Part shown: positions 27,176 through 37,241 of the stretch, piece by piece
Layout of the letters: the number at the start of each line of letters is the position of its first letter
Position numbering within the stretch: the stretch's first letter is position 1
Assembly (NCBI RefSeq): GCF_009911795.1
Contig: NZ_CP047898.1
Location: 4,712,001-4,776,000 of the forward strand
Source: Pseudarthrobacter psychrotolerans
GTDB lineage: Bacteria > Actinomycetota > Actinomycetes > Actinomycetales > Micrococcaceae
Direction: 5' to 3'
Length of the DNA stretch: 64,000 bases
Translations under genes and position numbers: made by a program
Notes under the pieces: generated by a model
The model's database searches: none
Told to the model about the DNA's origin: nothing
The model's input: only the letters and a program-made list of their open reading frames with translations

Positions 27176-28535
27176 AGAGCATCCCCCTAGGCATGCTGAC
27201 CAGCACCCGAAACCGCACCAGCCGAGACCGGCTGCCGAAGAAACCGCCGCCCGGGTGGCGGTGGACACGGCCGGCGGCGCGATTAGCCCTTCGGCCGTTC
27301 CCGCCGGCTCCCACAGCGGAATGCTCCCCGGCGGGCCGGACACACTGGTCCGGAAGATTTTCACCGGTAGCGGCATGGTCTCCGTCCTGGCGGTGCTGCT
27401 GGCCCTCGTAATCGGCGGACTGCTGATTGCCGCCACGGACGAACGCGTGAGCGCCACCTCGGCGTACCTTTTCGCCCGGCCCACCGATTTCCTTTCTGCG
27501 GTCTGGGACGCTGCCACCCGGTCCTACGTGGCGTTGTTCCAGGGGTCCGTTTTCAACCCCAGAGGTGCCAGCCTGGCCGTCCGGTTCGCACCGCTAATGG
27601 AAACCCTCACCATCGCCACACCGCTCATCACGGCTGGCCTGGGCGTTGCCCTCGCGTTCCGGGCAGGCCTGTTCAACATTGGTGCCCAAGGACAGATCAT
27701 CATGGCCGGCATCCTGGCGGCCTGGGTTGGTTTTGCCCTGCATCTTCCCCTGGGCCTGCACCTTTTGCTCGTGCTGGCGGCCGGCATCGTCGGCGGTGCC
27801 CTCTGGGGTGGGCTGGTTGGGCTGCTTAAAGCCCGGACCGGTGCCCACGAGGTCATCCTGACCATCATGTTCAACTACATCGCGCTCTACTTCCTGCGGT
27901 ATCTGCTGAACACGCCGGCGTTCCAGCGCCCGGGGGAGACCAACCCGATCTCGCCCATCCTGGATCCCACCGCCATCTACCCCCAGATTTTCGGCTCCCA
28001 GTACCGCCTGCACCTTGGCTTTGTCCTGGCCATTGCGGCCACCGTCCTGGTGTGGTGGCTGCTGAACCGGTCCACCGTTGGCTTTGAATTCCGGGCTGTT
28101 GGGGCCAACCCGAAGGCCGCGCTGACCGCCGGAATCAACGTCTCGCGGTCCACCATCCTCGTCATGGCAATAGCCGGCGCACTCGCCGGAATGTCCGGCG
28201 TGGCCCAGGTGGCGGGCACGGAAAAGGTCCTTACCGACGGCGTCGCGGCAACGTACGGGTTTGACGCCATCACGGTGGCGCTGCTGGGACGTTCGACGCC
28301 GTGGGGCACCTTCGCTGCCGGCCTGCTGTTCGGCGCCTTCCGCGCCGGTGCCGTGCAGATGCAGATCCAGACCGGAACCCCCATCGACATTGTCCTGGTG
28401 GTCCAGTCCCTGATTGTCCTCTTTATCGCGGCCCCGCCTCTGGTGCGGGCAGTCTTCGGACTGAACCCCCGCCGCAAGAAGCCGGCCAAGGCCGGAAAAT
28501 CCCAGCAGGCCGCAACCACCGGAGGCGCAGCATGA
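27168..28535 (+). CDS. Nucleoside ABC transporter permease 1
   Basis: A 455-residue permease of the BmpB/NupB class (branched-chain/ribose permease superfamily). A long hydrophilic N-terminus (about 60 residues) precedes some ten membrane segments. The family motif GLGVALAFRAGLFNIGAQGQIIMAGI lies near residue 155, and TGAHEVILTIMFNYIA follows. The C-terminal half has FEFRAVGANPKAALTAGIN. The ATG lies inside the end of the ATPase gene and the stop overlaps the next start (ATGA). Confidence 0.93.
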   Translation: MPEEHPPRHADQHPKPHQPRPAAEETAARVAVDTAGGAISPSAVPAGSHSGMLPGGPDTLVRKIFTGSGMVSVLAVLLALVIGGLLIAATDERVSATSAYLFARPTDFLSAVWDAATRSYVALFQGSVFNPRGASLAVRFAPLMETLTIATPLITAGLGVALAFRAGLFNIGAQGQIIMAGILAAWVGFALHLPLGLHLLLVLAAGIVGGALWGGLVGLLKARTGAHEVILTIMFNYIALYFLRYLLNTPAFQRPGETNPISPILDPTAIYPQIFGSQYRLHLGFVLAIAATVLVWWLLNRSTVGFEFRAVGANPKAALTAGINVSRSTILVMAIAGALAGMSGVAQVAGTEKVLTDGVAATYGFDAITVALLGRSTPWGTFAAGLLFGAFRAGAVQMQIQTGTPIDIVLVVQSLIVLFIAAPPLVRAVFGLNPRRKKPAKAGKSQQAATTGGAA

Positions 28536-29857
28536 GCGCAACAGCAACATCGCCCCTGCCGGGACCCGGACGGCCCGGAACAGCGCCTAAGGCCGGCGAG
28601 GCCCAGGCCACGTCCGGTAAACCGGTGCGCTGGAAGACCCCCGTCGTGCTTTCGGCGCTGGGACTCGTCGCCTTCATTTTCTTTGGCGTGATGGGTTCGG
28701 CGCAGACCGCAAGGTTCGGAATTTCCACCGGCGGGGATTTTTTCCAACTGCCCGCGCTTGAAGTCCCCGCGATGCCGGGCGGCATCGTCCTCTCGGTCCT
28801 GATGCTGGGGCTGGCAGCCTATGCCGTTTATCTGAAAACCAAGGACCGGCCGGCCCCGGCCTGGCTGACCATCACGTTTACAGTGCTGTTCGTGGCAGCC
28901 TTCCTCATCTGGGTGGTGGGCGGTGCCCGGACGCCCAGCATTTCGCTGGCCGGACTGATCGCCGGTTCGGTCACCCTGGCCGTCCCGTTGGTATTCGGCT
29001 CTTTGTCCGGCGTGCTGTGTGAGCGGGTCGGCGTAGTCAACATCGCCATCGAAGGCCAACTCCTGGGCGGCGCCTTCACTGCCGCAATCGTGGCCAGCAT
29101 TACGCAGAACCCCTTTGTGGGCCTGCTCGCGGCCGCTGTGGCCGGCGCCGCGGTGTCCATGGTGCTGGCCGTATTCAGCATCAAGTACCTGGTCAACCAG
29201 ATCATCGTCGGCGTGGTGCTCAACGTCCTGGTCTCCGGCGTCACGGGCTTCCTGTTCAGCACCGTTATGCAGGCGGACAAAGCCAAGTTCAACTCACCGC
29301 CCGGCCTGGACATCGTCGAGATTCCCATCCTGTCCGGAATCCCGATCCTAGGCCCCATCCTGTTCAAGCAGTCGGTGGTGGGCTACCTGATGTACGTTGC
29401 CGTCCTCGTTGTCTGGGTTGGACTCTTCAAGACCAAGTGGGGCCTGCGGGTCCGCGCTGTGGGCGAACACCCGCAGGCCGCCGACACGATGGGCATCAAG
29501 GTCAACGCCACACGCTTCTGGAACGTCACGTTGGGCGGCGCCATCGCCGGCATCGGCGGATCGTTCTTCACCCTCGTGGCCATCGACAGCTTCACGAAGG
29601 AGATCTCCGGCGGACGAGGCTTTATCGCACTCGCAGCCCTGATCTTCGGACGCTGGAACCCTATCGGGGCGTTCTTCGCTGCCCTGCTGTTCGGCTTCGC
29701 AGACAACCTGCAGAGCATCGTGACCATCATCGGGACCCCGGTGCCGAGCCAGTTCATGGCCATGCTGCCCTATCTGGTGACGGTACTGGCTGTGGCCGGG
29801 CTGGTGGGCCGGTCCAGGCCACCGGCAGCCAGCGGCATCCCGTACGTCAAGGGATGA
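28532..29857 (+). CDS. Nucleoside ABC transporter permease 2
   Basis: A 441-residue permease, partner of the preceding one. Motifs: VPLVFGSLSGVLCERVGVVNIAIEGQLLGGAF, IKYLVNQIIVGVVLNVLVSG, and LRVRAVGEHPQAADTMGI. About ten membrane segments. The ATG at 28532 is chosen as it overlaps the previous stop; the same frame is open further upstream but only within the first permease. Its stop overlaps the cytidine deaminase start. Confidence 0.93.
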   Translation: MSATATSPLPGPGRPGTAPKAGEAQATSGKPVRWKTPVVLSALGLVAFIFFGVMGSAQTARFGISTGGDFFQLPALEVPAMPGGIVLSVLMLGLAAYAVYLKTKDRPAPAWLTITFTVLFVAAFLIWVVGGARTPSISLAGLIAGSVTLAVPLVFGSLSGVLCERVGVVNIAIEGQLLGGAFTAAIVASITQNPFVGLLAAAVAGAAVSMVLAVFSIKYLVNQIIVGVVLNVLVSGVTGFLFSTVMQADKAKFNSPPGLDIVEIPILSGIPILGPILFKQSVVGYLMYVAVLVVWVGLFKTKWGLRVRAVGEHPQAADTMGIKVNATRFWNVTLGGAIAGIGGSFFTLVAIDSFTKEISGGRGFIALAALIFGRWNPIGAFFAALLFGFADNLQSIVTIIGTPVPSQFMAMLPYLVTVLAVAGLVGRSRPPAASGIPYVKG

Positions 29858-30279
29858 CGGCCATGGAACAGGATCGGGCTTTGCTCAACGTCGATTGGCG
29901 GGCCCTCGAAGCTGCGGCAGTCGAGGCCATGAAAAAAGCCTACGTCCCGTATTCGAAGTTCCCGGTGGGGGCCGCGGCCCTCACCGAGGACGGGCGGCTG
30001 GTCAGCGGCTGCAACGTGGAAAACGCCAGCTACGGGCTCACCCTGTGTGCTGAATGCGCCCTGGTGGGAAACCTGCACATGACCGGCGGTGGGTTGCTGC
30101 GCGCCTTTTACTGTGTGGACTCCGCCGGAAACGTGCTGATGCCGTGTGGCCGCTGCCGGCAGCTTCTCTATGAATTCCGAGCCCCTGACATGGAGCTTAT
30201 GACCACCCAAGGCATCAAAACCATGGACCAGGTGCTACCCGACGCATTTGGTCCCCAAAACCTGGAGGATCCAAGGTGA
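29854..30279 (+). CDS. cdd: Cytidine deaminase
   Basis: A 141-residue homotetrameric-type cytidine deaminase. The zinc-site motifs are GCNVENASYGLTLCAECALV and MPCGRCRQLLYEF, and the N-terminal YVPYSKFPVGAAAL is typical. It converts cytidine and deoxycytidine to uridine and deoxyuridine, acting on imported nucleosides. It overlaps the upstream permease by ATGA and the downstream phosphorylase by GTGA. Confidence 0.96.
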   Translation: MTAMEQDRALLNVDWRALEAAAVEAMKKAYVPYSKFPVGAAALTEDGRLVSGCNVENASYGLTLCAECALVGNLHMTGGGLLRAFYCVDSAGNVLMPCGRCRQLLYEFRAPDMELMTTQGIKTMDQVLPDAFGPQNLEDPR

Positions 30280-31589
30280 CACAGGCAACTGAGGCATTCG
30301 ACGCCGTCGACATCATCCGCACCAAGCGGGACCGGGGCGTCCTCAGCCCAGAGCAGATCGACTGGACCATTGATGCCTACACCCGCGGTGTCATCGCGGA
30401 CGAACAGATGGCCGCGTTGAACATGGCCATCCTGCTCAACGGCATGGACCGGGCCGAAATTTCGCGCTGGACGGCCGCTATGATCGCCTCGGGTGAACGG
30501 ATGGACTTCAGCGGCCTCCGGCGGCCCGACGGCGGCGTGAAGGCTATCAGCGACAAGCATTCCACCGGGGGAGTGGGAGACAAGATCACGCTGCCGCTGG
30601 CACCCCTGGTGGCAGTGTTCGGTGTGGCCGTGCCGCAGCTGTCCGGCCGCGGCCTTGGCCACACGGGGGGCACCCTGGACAAGCTGGAATCGATCCCCGG
30701 CTGGCGGGCGGACCTGAGCAACGACGAAATGATGGCCCAGCTCCAGGACATCGGCGCCGTGATCTGCGCTGCCGGGGCGGGGCTGGCGCCGGCGGACAAG
30801 AAGCTCTACGCACTGCGTGACGTCACCGGCACGGTGGAAGCGATCCCGCTGATCGCCTCCTCGATCATGAGCAAGAAGATCGCCGAAGGCACGGCGTCCC
30901 TGGTCCTGGACGTCAAGGTGGGCAGCGGAGCCTTCATGAAGGACGAGGCCCGGGCACGCGAACTGGCCGAAACCATGGTGGCCCTCGGCAAGGATGCGGG
31001 CGTTAACACCGTGGCGCTGCTGACCAACATGCGCACCCCGCTCGGCCTCACCGCTGGCAACGCGATCGAAGTGGAGGAATCCGTGGAGGTCCTGGCCGGC
31101 GGCGGCCCGGAGGACGTCGTCGAACTCACCGTCCGGCTGGCCGAAGAGATGCTGGCCTGCGCGGGCGTCCACGACGCCGATCCGCGCGCCGCGTTGAAGG
31201 ACGGCCGCGCCATGGACCTCTGGAACCGGATGATCGAAGCGCAGGGCGGAGATCCGCGCGCCAAACTGCCGGTCGCCAAGGAATCCGAGGTCATTTACGC
31301 CCCGGCCGACGGCGTCCTGGTTGAACTTGATGCCCTGGCCGTCGGTGTTGCGGCGTGGCGCCTCGGGGCAGGGCGCGCCCGCAAGGAGGACGCCGTCCAG
31401 GCAGGTGCCGGGATCCGCATGCACGCAAAGCCAGGTGCCCTGGTCCGTGCCGGTGAGCCGCTCATGACCCTGCTCACGGACACGCCGGAGAAGTTCGCAC
31501 GCGCCAAGGAAGCCCTTGAACACGCCGTCACGATCGCCGCGGAAGGGGCACGCCCGGCGCAACAGCTCATCATCGACCGAATAGCATAG
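30276..31589 (+). CDS. deoA: Thymidine (pyrimidine-nucleoside) phosphorylase
   Basis: A 437-residue phosphorylase with the family signature SGRGLGHTGGTLDKLESIPGW (about residues 121-141), the phosphate-binding SDKHSTGGVGDK and LVLDVKVGSGAFMK. It cleaves thymidine or other pyrimidine nucleosides to base and (deoxy)ribose-1-phosphate, the step after Cdd. GTG start overlapping the cdd stop. Length is normal and the C-terminal alpha/beta domain is complete. Confidence 0.95.
   Translation: MTQATEAFDAVDIIRTKRDRGVLSPEQIDWTIDAYTRGVIADEQMAALNMAILLNGMDRAEISRWTAAMIASGERMDFSGLRRPDGGVKAISDKHSTGGVGDKITLPLAPLVAVFGVAVPQLSGRGLGHTGGTLDKLESIPGWRADLSNDEMMAQLQDIGAVICAAGAGLAPADKKLYALRDVTGTVEAIPLIASSIMSKKIAEGTASLVLDVKVGSGAFMKDEARARELAETMVALGKDAGVNTVALLTNMRTPLGLTAGNAIEVEESVEVLAGGGPEDVVELTVRLAEEMLACAGVHDADPRAALKDGRAMDLWNRMIEAQGGDPRAKLPVAKESEVIYAPADGVLVELDALAVGVAAWRLGAGRARKEDAVQAGAGIRMHAKPGALVRAGEPLMTLLTDTPEKFARAKEALEHAVTIAAEGARPAQQLIIDRIA
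31582..31587 (+). promoter_or_regulatory. Possible -10 box of the first DedA gene
   Basis: TAGCAT lies seven bases before the ATG at 31595 and overlaps the deoA stop region. Confidence 0.3.
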
Positions 31590-31594
31590 GGACT

Positions 31595-32224
31595 ATGCAG
31601 GCCATCAACGACTTCATCCTCGCTGCCGCCGGGCAGCCGTGGGTGCTCCTCCTTGTGCTGGCCTGCTGCGTGATCGACGGGTTTTTCCCGCCGATCCCCA
31701 GCGAATCCGTGGTGGTGGGCCTGGCCGCGGTGGCCGCCACCGCGGACGTCCCCAATCCTTGGCTGTTGATGGCCGTCGCGGGCCTCGGCGCCTTCTCAGG
31801 CGACAACATCGCCTACCTCATCGGTCGCCGCGTGGGTACCCATCGCTGGCACTGGATGCGCGGACCGCGTATGCAAGGTGCCTTCCGCTGGGCAGGAGAC
31901 GAGCTGAGGAAACGGCCGGCGTCGCTCATCCTCGTGGCGCGGTTCATTCCAATCGGCCGGGTTGCCGTCAACCTCACCGCGGGCGTGACCCACTATCCGC
32001 ACCTGCGTTTCGTTGGCCTGACGGTGCTCTCCGCCACGCTCTGGGCCTCCTACTCCGTGGGTATCGGGCTGTTCTTCGGCCAGTGGTTTGAAAACAATCA
32101 CCTGCTCGGCGCGGCCATAGCAATCGTCTGCGCCGTGGGCCTTGGAATCGCGGTGGATCTGGTCATTAACCGCATCCGGGGAAAGGTTCCTGTGGTGGAG
32201 CGGCTGACGGATCCGGAAGCCTAG
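31595..32224 (+). CDS. DedA-family membrane protein (first of two)
   Basis: A 209-residue DedA/SNARE-associated protein. Typical features: a re-entrant N-terminal helix with the acidic residue (VLACCVIDGFFPPIPSE), GDNIAYLIGRRVG, and the amphipathic motif LVARFIPIGRVAVNLTAG with the essential Arg residues. DedA proteins are flippases or transporters for undecaprenyl phosphate or phospholipids in better-known bacteria. It follows deoA by 5 bases but is functionally unrelated to nucleosides. Confidence 0.9.
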   Translation: MQAINDFILAAAGQPWVLLLVLACCVIDGFFPPIPSESVVVGLAAVAATADVPNPWLLMAVAGLGAFSGDNIAYLIGRRVGTHRWHWMRGPRMQGAFRWAGDELRKRPASLILVARFIPIGRVAVNLTAGVTHYPHLRFVGLTVLSATLWASYSVGIGLFFGQWFENNHLLGAAIAIVCAVGLGIAVDLVINRIRGKVPVVERLTDPEA

Positions 32225-32330
32225 GGTTCGCGGCGTCCGGGCGTAGCGGGAGGGGTCCCGGGCATGGGACACTGAAGAGCGACTTACGTCACTTCCGGCT
32301 GCATCATTTTCGTCTAGGAGCAAGACCCGC

Positions 32331-33070
32331 GTGGAGTTTATTAATGAGGCCGTGCTCCATGCAGCGGGCCAATGGTGGATCTACCCAGTCCTTCTTGTGT
32401 TCTTCTTCATTGACGGCTTCGCCATGGTGCTTCCCAGCGAGACGCTCATCGTGGCACTGGCCGCGTTTTCCCGGCACAGCGGTGCACCGAACCTCTGGAT
32501 CCTGGGCGCGACAGCACTGATCGGGGCCATCGCCGGCGACAACATGGCTTTTATGCTCGGCCGCAGGATTGGCCTTGACCGCTGGAAGTGGATGCGCCGT
32601 CCCAAAGTGCAGAAGGCCTTCGGCTGGGCACGGTATGAACTCGAAAAACGCGGCGCCGTCCTGATCTTCACGGCGCGCTACATTCCCTGGGGCCGGGTGG
32701 CGGTCAACTATGTGGCCGGGAGTACCGGCTTTGCGCACCGCCGCTTCTTCCTGCTGGACGCCTTCGCCTGCTTCACCTGGGTGGGGTACTCCATCGGCAT
32801 CGGGATTCTGGCCAGTTCCTTCCCCTGGCTCCACGACAACCCCTGCTCAGCGCAGGCATTGCCGTGGTGTTCGCCATTGTGCTGGGCATCCTGATCGACC
32901 ACCTGCTGCGCTGGTGGCACAAGCACCTGGCCCGCAACGACGCCGAAACTGTGGATGAATGGCTCGACGGCGGCCCGGAAGGTGCCCTGCCCGCGCACAC
33001 CGCTGCGCACAGTTCGGCTTTGCCGCTGCTGGCGTCGTCCCCGGCTGAAGCCGAGCAGCTCGGAAAGTAG
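32331..33070 (+). pseudogene. DedA-family membrane protein (second), broken by a 1-base frameshift near 32843
   Basis: The first frame (32331-32894) encodes a DedA protein up to IGILASSFPWLHDNP, then an unrelated tail CSAQALPWCSPLCWAS. The true C-terminus (a membrane segment AVVFAIVLGILIDHLLRWW and a hydrophilic tail to 33070) lies in the -1 frame. One missing C in AACCCCTGCTC explains it: restoring it gives NPLLSAGIAVVFAIV. DedA motifs are intact: FIDGFAMVLPSE, GDNMAFMLGRRIG, FTARYIPWGRVAVNYVAG. It is a paralogue of the gene just upstream. GTG start with AGGAG. Confidence 0.8.
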
Positions 33071-33097
33071 CGGCTGGCATAAGCCGCCTGCCGACCC

Positions 33098-33103
33098 TAA
33101 GGT
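33098..33103 (+). promoter_or_regulatory. -10 box of add
   Basis: TAAGGT lies six bases before the GTG at 33110. Confidence 0.45.
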
Positions 33104-33109
33104 TGGAAG

Positions 33110-34261
33110 GTGACTGAGCCTATTGTTGACGCTGCCCCTGCCATCGATTTCGACCTGAAGAGCCTGCCCAAGGTTTCGCTCCACGACCACCTGGACGGTG
33201 GTCTCCGTCCGGCCACCATCATCGAACTGGCTGAGGCCGTTGCCCACACGCTGCCCTCCACCGACGCGGTGGCCCTGGGCGAGTGGTTCCGCGAGTCCGC
33301 GGACTCCGGCTCGCTGGTCCGCTACCTGGAGACGTTCGACCACACAGTCGCCGTCATGCAGACCAAGGAAGGCCTGATCCGCGTCGCCAAGGAATTCGTC
33401 GAGGACCTCGCGGATGACGGCGTGGTGTACGGCGAAGTGCGCTGGGCGCCGGAGCAGCACCTCCAGAAGGGCCTGTCCCTGGACGAGGTCGTTGAAGCCG
33501 TCCAGGAAGGCCTCGAAGCCGGCGTGGACGCCGTGACCGAAAGCGGCCGCGAAATCCAGGTCGGTCAGCTGATCACCGCCATGCGCCACGCAGACCGGGG
33601 CCAGGAAATCGCCGAACTCGCTGTCCGCCACCGCAACAAGGGCGCTGTGGGCTTTGACATCGCCGGAGCTGAAGACGGCTTCCTCCCGTCCCGGTTCAAG
33701 GACGCCTTCACCTACCTCGCCGAGCACAACTTCCCCGCGACGGTGCACGCCGGCGAAGCCGCCGGACTCGAAAGCATCCAGTCCGCCCTCGTTGACGGCC
33801 GGGCACTGCGCCTGGGCCACGGTGTCCGGATCGCCGAGGACATCATGGTCGAGTTCGATGACGAAGACGACGACAGTACGGTGAGCGACGAGGACAGCAT
33901 CGGCCTGGTGACCCTGGGCGACCTCTCCAGCTGGATCCGCGACCGCGGTATCGCCCTGGAGATCTGCCCGTCGTCGAACCTCCAGACCGGAGCAATCGCC
34001 GGGTTCGGCGAAGGCATCGAGAGCCACCCGTTGGACATGCTGTACCAGCTGGGCTTCAACGTCACCATCAACACCGACAACCGGCTGATGAGCGGCGTCA
34101 CCCTGACGGACGAGTTCGAGCTCCTCGTGGAAACCTTCGACTACGACCTTGACGATCTGCTGGAGCTTACGCTCAACGCTGCCGAGGCATCCTTCCTGCC
34201 CCTTGAAGAGAAGGAAGCGTTGGTGGAGTACATCAACGACGCCTACGACAACCTTGGCTGA
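33110..34261 (+). CDS. add: Adenosine deaminase
   Basis: A 383-residue zinc amidohydrolase that turns adenosine or deoxyadenosine into inosine or deoxyinosine. Metal and catalytic motifs are visible: SLHDHLDGGLRP (residues about 23-34), TVHAGEAAG (His and the proton-donor Glu), RLGHGVRI, and ITNTDNR-like INTDNRLMSG. An acidic insert (EFDDEDDDSTVSDEDS) lies between the third and fourth motifs. Complements the nucleoside import and pyrimidine-salvage genes upstream. Confidence 0.94.
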   Translation: MTEPIVDAAPAIDFDLKSLPKVSLHDHLDGGLRPATIIELAEAVAHTLPSTDAVALGEWFRESADSGSLVRYLETFDHTVAVMQTKEGLIRVAKEFVEDLADDGVVYGEVRWAPEQHLQKGLSLDEVVEAVQEGLEAGVDAVTESGREIQVGQLITAMRHADRGQEIAELAVRHRNKGAVGFDIAGAEDGFLPSRFKDAFTYLAEHNFPATVHAGEAAGLESIQSALVDGRALRLGHGVRIAEDIMVEFDDEDDDSTVSDEDSIGLVTLGDLSSWIRDRGIALEICPSSNLQTGAIAGFGEGIESHPLDMLYQLGFNVTINTDNRLMSGVTLTDEFELLVETFDYDLDDLLELTLNAAEASFLPLEEKEALVEYINDAYDNLG

Positions 34262-34280
34262 GCAGGCTCCCATCGATCGG

Positions 34281-34343
34281 CTGCTGGATGGGCCCACAGC
34301 GGCAGGGGTCCCCGGGCGAGCTAGCGAGCTGGGGAGCTGCTGG
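34281..34343. mobile_element. 49-bp palindrome-containing insertion in the 5' part of mazG, with 7-bp duplication
   Basis: The sequence CTGCTGG occurs at both edges (34281-34287 and 34337-34343). Deleting one copy plus the 49 bases between them (56 bases in all) joins IDRLL to GIVARLREHCPW in one frame, as expected for MazG. The insert holds the inverted arms TCCCC / GGGGA around CGAGCTAGCGAGCT. Because 56 is not a multiple of 3, it shifts the frame. Confidence 0.6.
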
Positions 34344-34378
34344 GGATCGTAGCCCGGCTGCGGGAGCACTGCCCGTGG

Positions 34379-35002
34379 ATGGGCGCCCTCACCCATGCCT
34401 CGCTGGTGGAGTACCTCCTGGAGGAGGCCTTCGAGGTTGCAGAGACCATTGAGACCGGCGCGGATGACGCCGAGCTCCGCGGCGAACTCGGCGATGTGCT
34501 GCTTCAGGTGGTGCTGCACGCCCGGCTCGCCGAGGAGCGCGGCACGTTTACGTTCGACGACGTCGCGCGCGGCCTGAGTGCCAAAATGGTCCGGCGTAAT
34601 CCGCATGTTTTCCGGGCCGACGGCACGCTGCAGGACAGCTTCCCTGCCACGGTCGCGGAGATTGTCCGGAAGTGGGACGCCGTGAAGACTGCGGAACGTC
34701 CGGAGCGTACGGGGCCCTTTGAGGGAATCCCGGACGCCCTGCCGGCCCTGGCGAAGGCGCAGAAGTTCCTTGACCGGGCCGAAAGGTCAGGATTTCGACA
34801 GGCTCAATCACCGGGACAACCGGGGGTTGAGCCTGTCGAAACCTCCCGACAGGCTCAACCCCCGGCAGCCGAAACTGCAACGTCGGAGGAGGAGCTCGGG
34901 GACCTGCTGCTCGCCGTCGTCGGCTCTGCACGTGCCAAGGGATTCGACGCCGAACGGGCCCTTCGGGGCGCCATCCGGCGGCAGTTCGCGTCGCCATCAT
35001 GA
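34379..35002 (+). CDS. mazG: MazG-family nucleoside triphosphate pyrophosphohydrolase, altered by two insertions
   Basis: The open part encodes about 207 residues. The catalytic metal motif EEAFEVAETIE and ELGDVLLQVVLHARLAEE near the N-terminus, and FDDVARGLSAKMVRRNPHVF, are those of MazG, which hydrolyses NTPs to NMP and PPi. The original start was probably at TTG 34254, overlapping add; the 56-base insertion at 34281-34343 shifts the frame and introduces a stop, so only the ATG at 34379 remains, losing about 24 residues. A second, 90-base insertion adds about 30 residues (SGFRQAQ...RQAQPP) in frame. Whether the protein works is unclear. eno follows. Confidence 0.75.
   Translation: MGALTHASLVEYLLEEAFEVAETIETGADDAELRGELGDVLLQVVLHARLAEERGTFTFDDVARGLSAKMVRRNPHVFRADGTLQDSFPATVAEIVRKWDAVKTAERPERTGPFEGIPDALPALAKAQKFLDRAERSGFRQAQSPGQPGVEPVETSRQAQPPAAETATSEEELGDLLLAVVGSARAKGFDAERALRGAIRRQFASPS
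34778..34874. mobile_element. REP-like palindromic insertion inside mazG, in frame, with 7-bp duplication
   Basis: A perfect 15-base inverted repeat, TTTCGACAGGCTCAA (34793-34807) and its complement (34827-34841), followed by a third copy of the half site (34848-34861). The block is bounded by GCCGAAA at 34778-34784 and 34868-34874, exactly 90 bases apart, so removing it restores LDRAE-TATSEEELGDLL. The half site is a well-known kind of intergenic repeat in Arthrobacter relatives. Confidence 0.75.
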
Positions 35003-35030
35003 CGTCCGGGTGATGGATAGGGTTCCGTAA

Positions 35031-36413
<1,383 letters not shown>

Positions 36414-36431
36414 TATCCGCGGAAACCTCTG

Positions 36432-36476
36432 ACCGGTGGCTATGGTTGAAACACCATAGCCACCGGTTTTTGTTTT
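36432..36476 (+). terminator. Terminator after eno
   Basis: A perfect inverted repeat ACCGGTGGCTATGG / CCATAGCCACCGGT followed by TTTTTGTTTT; a textbook factor-independent terminator. Confidence 0.92.
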
Positions 36477-36548
36477 AGCCGGCATTGATTGAGCCGGCAT
36501 CAAGCGCAGAGTTGCGGCCAGAGGCAGGCCGCACGTTTCAGGAGTGTC

Positions 36549-37213
36549 ATGGCTACCCGCCGTCCCAAAGTTCCCAAGGCCGCTTCCCGGCAACAAGCCA
36601 CCACGGACCCAGCCAAGGAAGCCGCCGGCGTCATCCGCGCCGATTTTGGCGGCACAGCCGGCAACGCAAAAGGCGGGACCAAATGCAAAGCCGGTCCGGT
36701 GTCCACCGCTGGAACGCTCACGTCGGGCACCAGGCTCCCCGCCGCCAAAGGACCGGGGAACGGCCACAGCGGTATCGCTGCGGGCAAGACGCCGAAGCCG
36801 GACACCACGCACGATGAAACCCAGCCGGTCCCCGCCAAGGCCTTCTCCGGCCGCATGCTGGCACTCGCCGTCGTCATGATTGCCATCACGATCATGCTGG
36901 CACCCACCGTGAAGATTTTCTTCGACAAACGCGCCGAACTCGCTGCCCTCAGCGCCGATATTGCCGCCCGCCAGGCGGAGCAGGACGGCCTGCGGCAGCA
37001 GATCTCGCGGTGGCAGGATCCGAACTATGTGAAGCAGCAGGCCCGCGACCGCATTAACATGGTTATGCCGGGTGAATCCGGCTACTGGGTCTTCGGCAGC
37101 GATCTGCCGGCCGGAACAAGCAGTAGCCTGACCGCCACAGCAGCACAAGACCCGCCGATCTGCCGTGGGTGGATTCCCTGTGGGAGTCCATCAGGCGTGC
37201 GGCCACAGACTGA
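36549..37213 (+). pseudogene. ftsB: FtsB/DivIC septum formation initiator, frameshifted near 37153 after its domain
   Basis: Residues 1-100 are a low-complexity cytoplasmic tail, about 101-120 form a membrane helix (MLALAVVMIAITIMLAPTVKIFF), and a coiled coil (DKRAELAALSADIAARQAEQDGLRQQISRW) leads to the family motif PNYVKQQARDRINMVMPGESGYWV. The protein belongs to the cell-division FtsB/DivIC group that bridges FtsL and FtsQ. One base appears missing in GACCCGCCGATCTG: restoring a G gives DPADLPWVDSLWESIRRAATD and a stop at 37213. As it stands the frame runs on into the next gene, giving an apparent fusion to 37913. The conserved domain is intact in either case. Confidence 0.75.
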
Positions 37214-37241
37214 ACAGCTAGAGGAAGGATGGCCCGCGCCA

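Noticed and set aside
34793..34861. A short CRISPR-like array in mazG
   Set aside because: There are only three half sites, one inverted, with unequal spacing and no cas genes; a REP-like palindrome explains it better.
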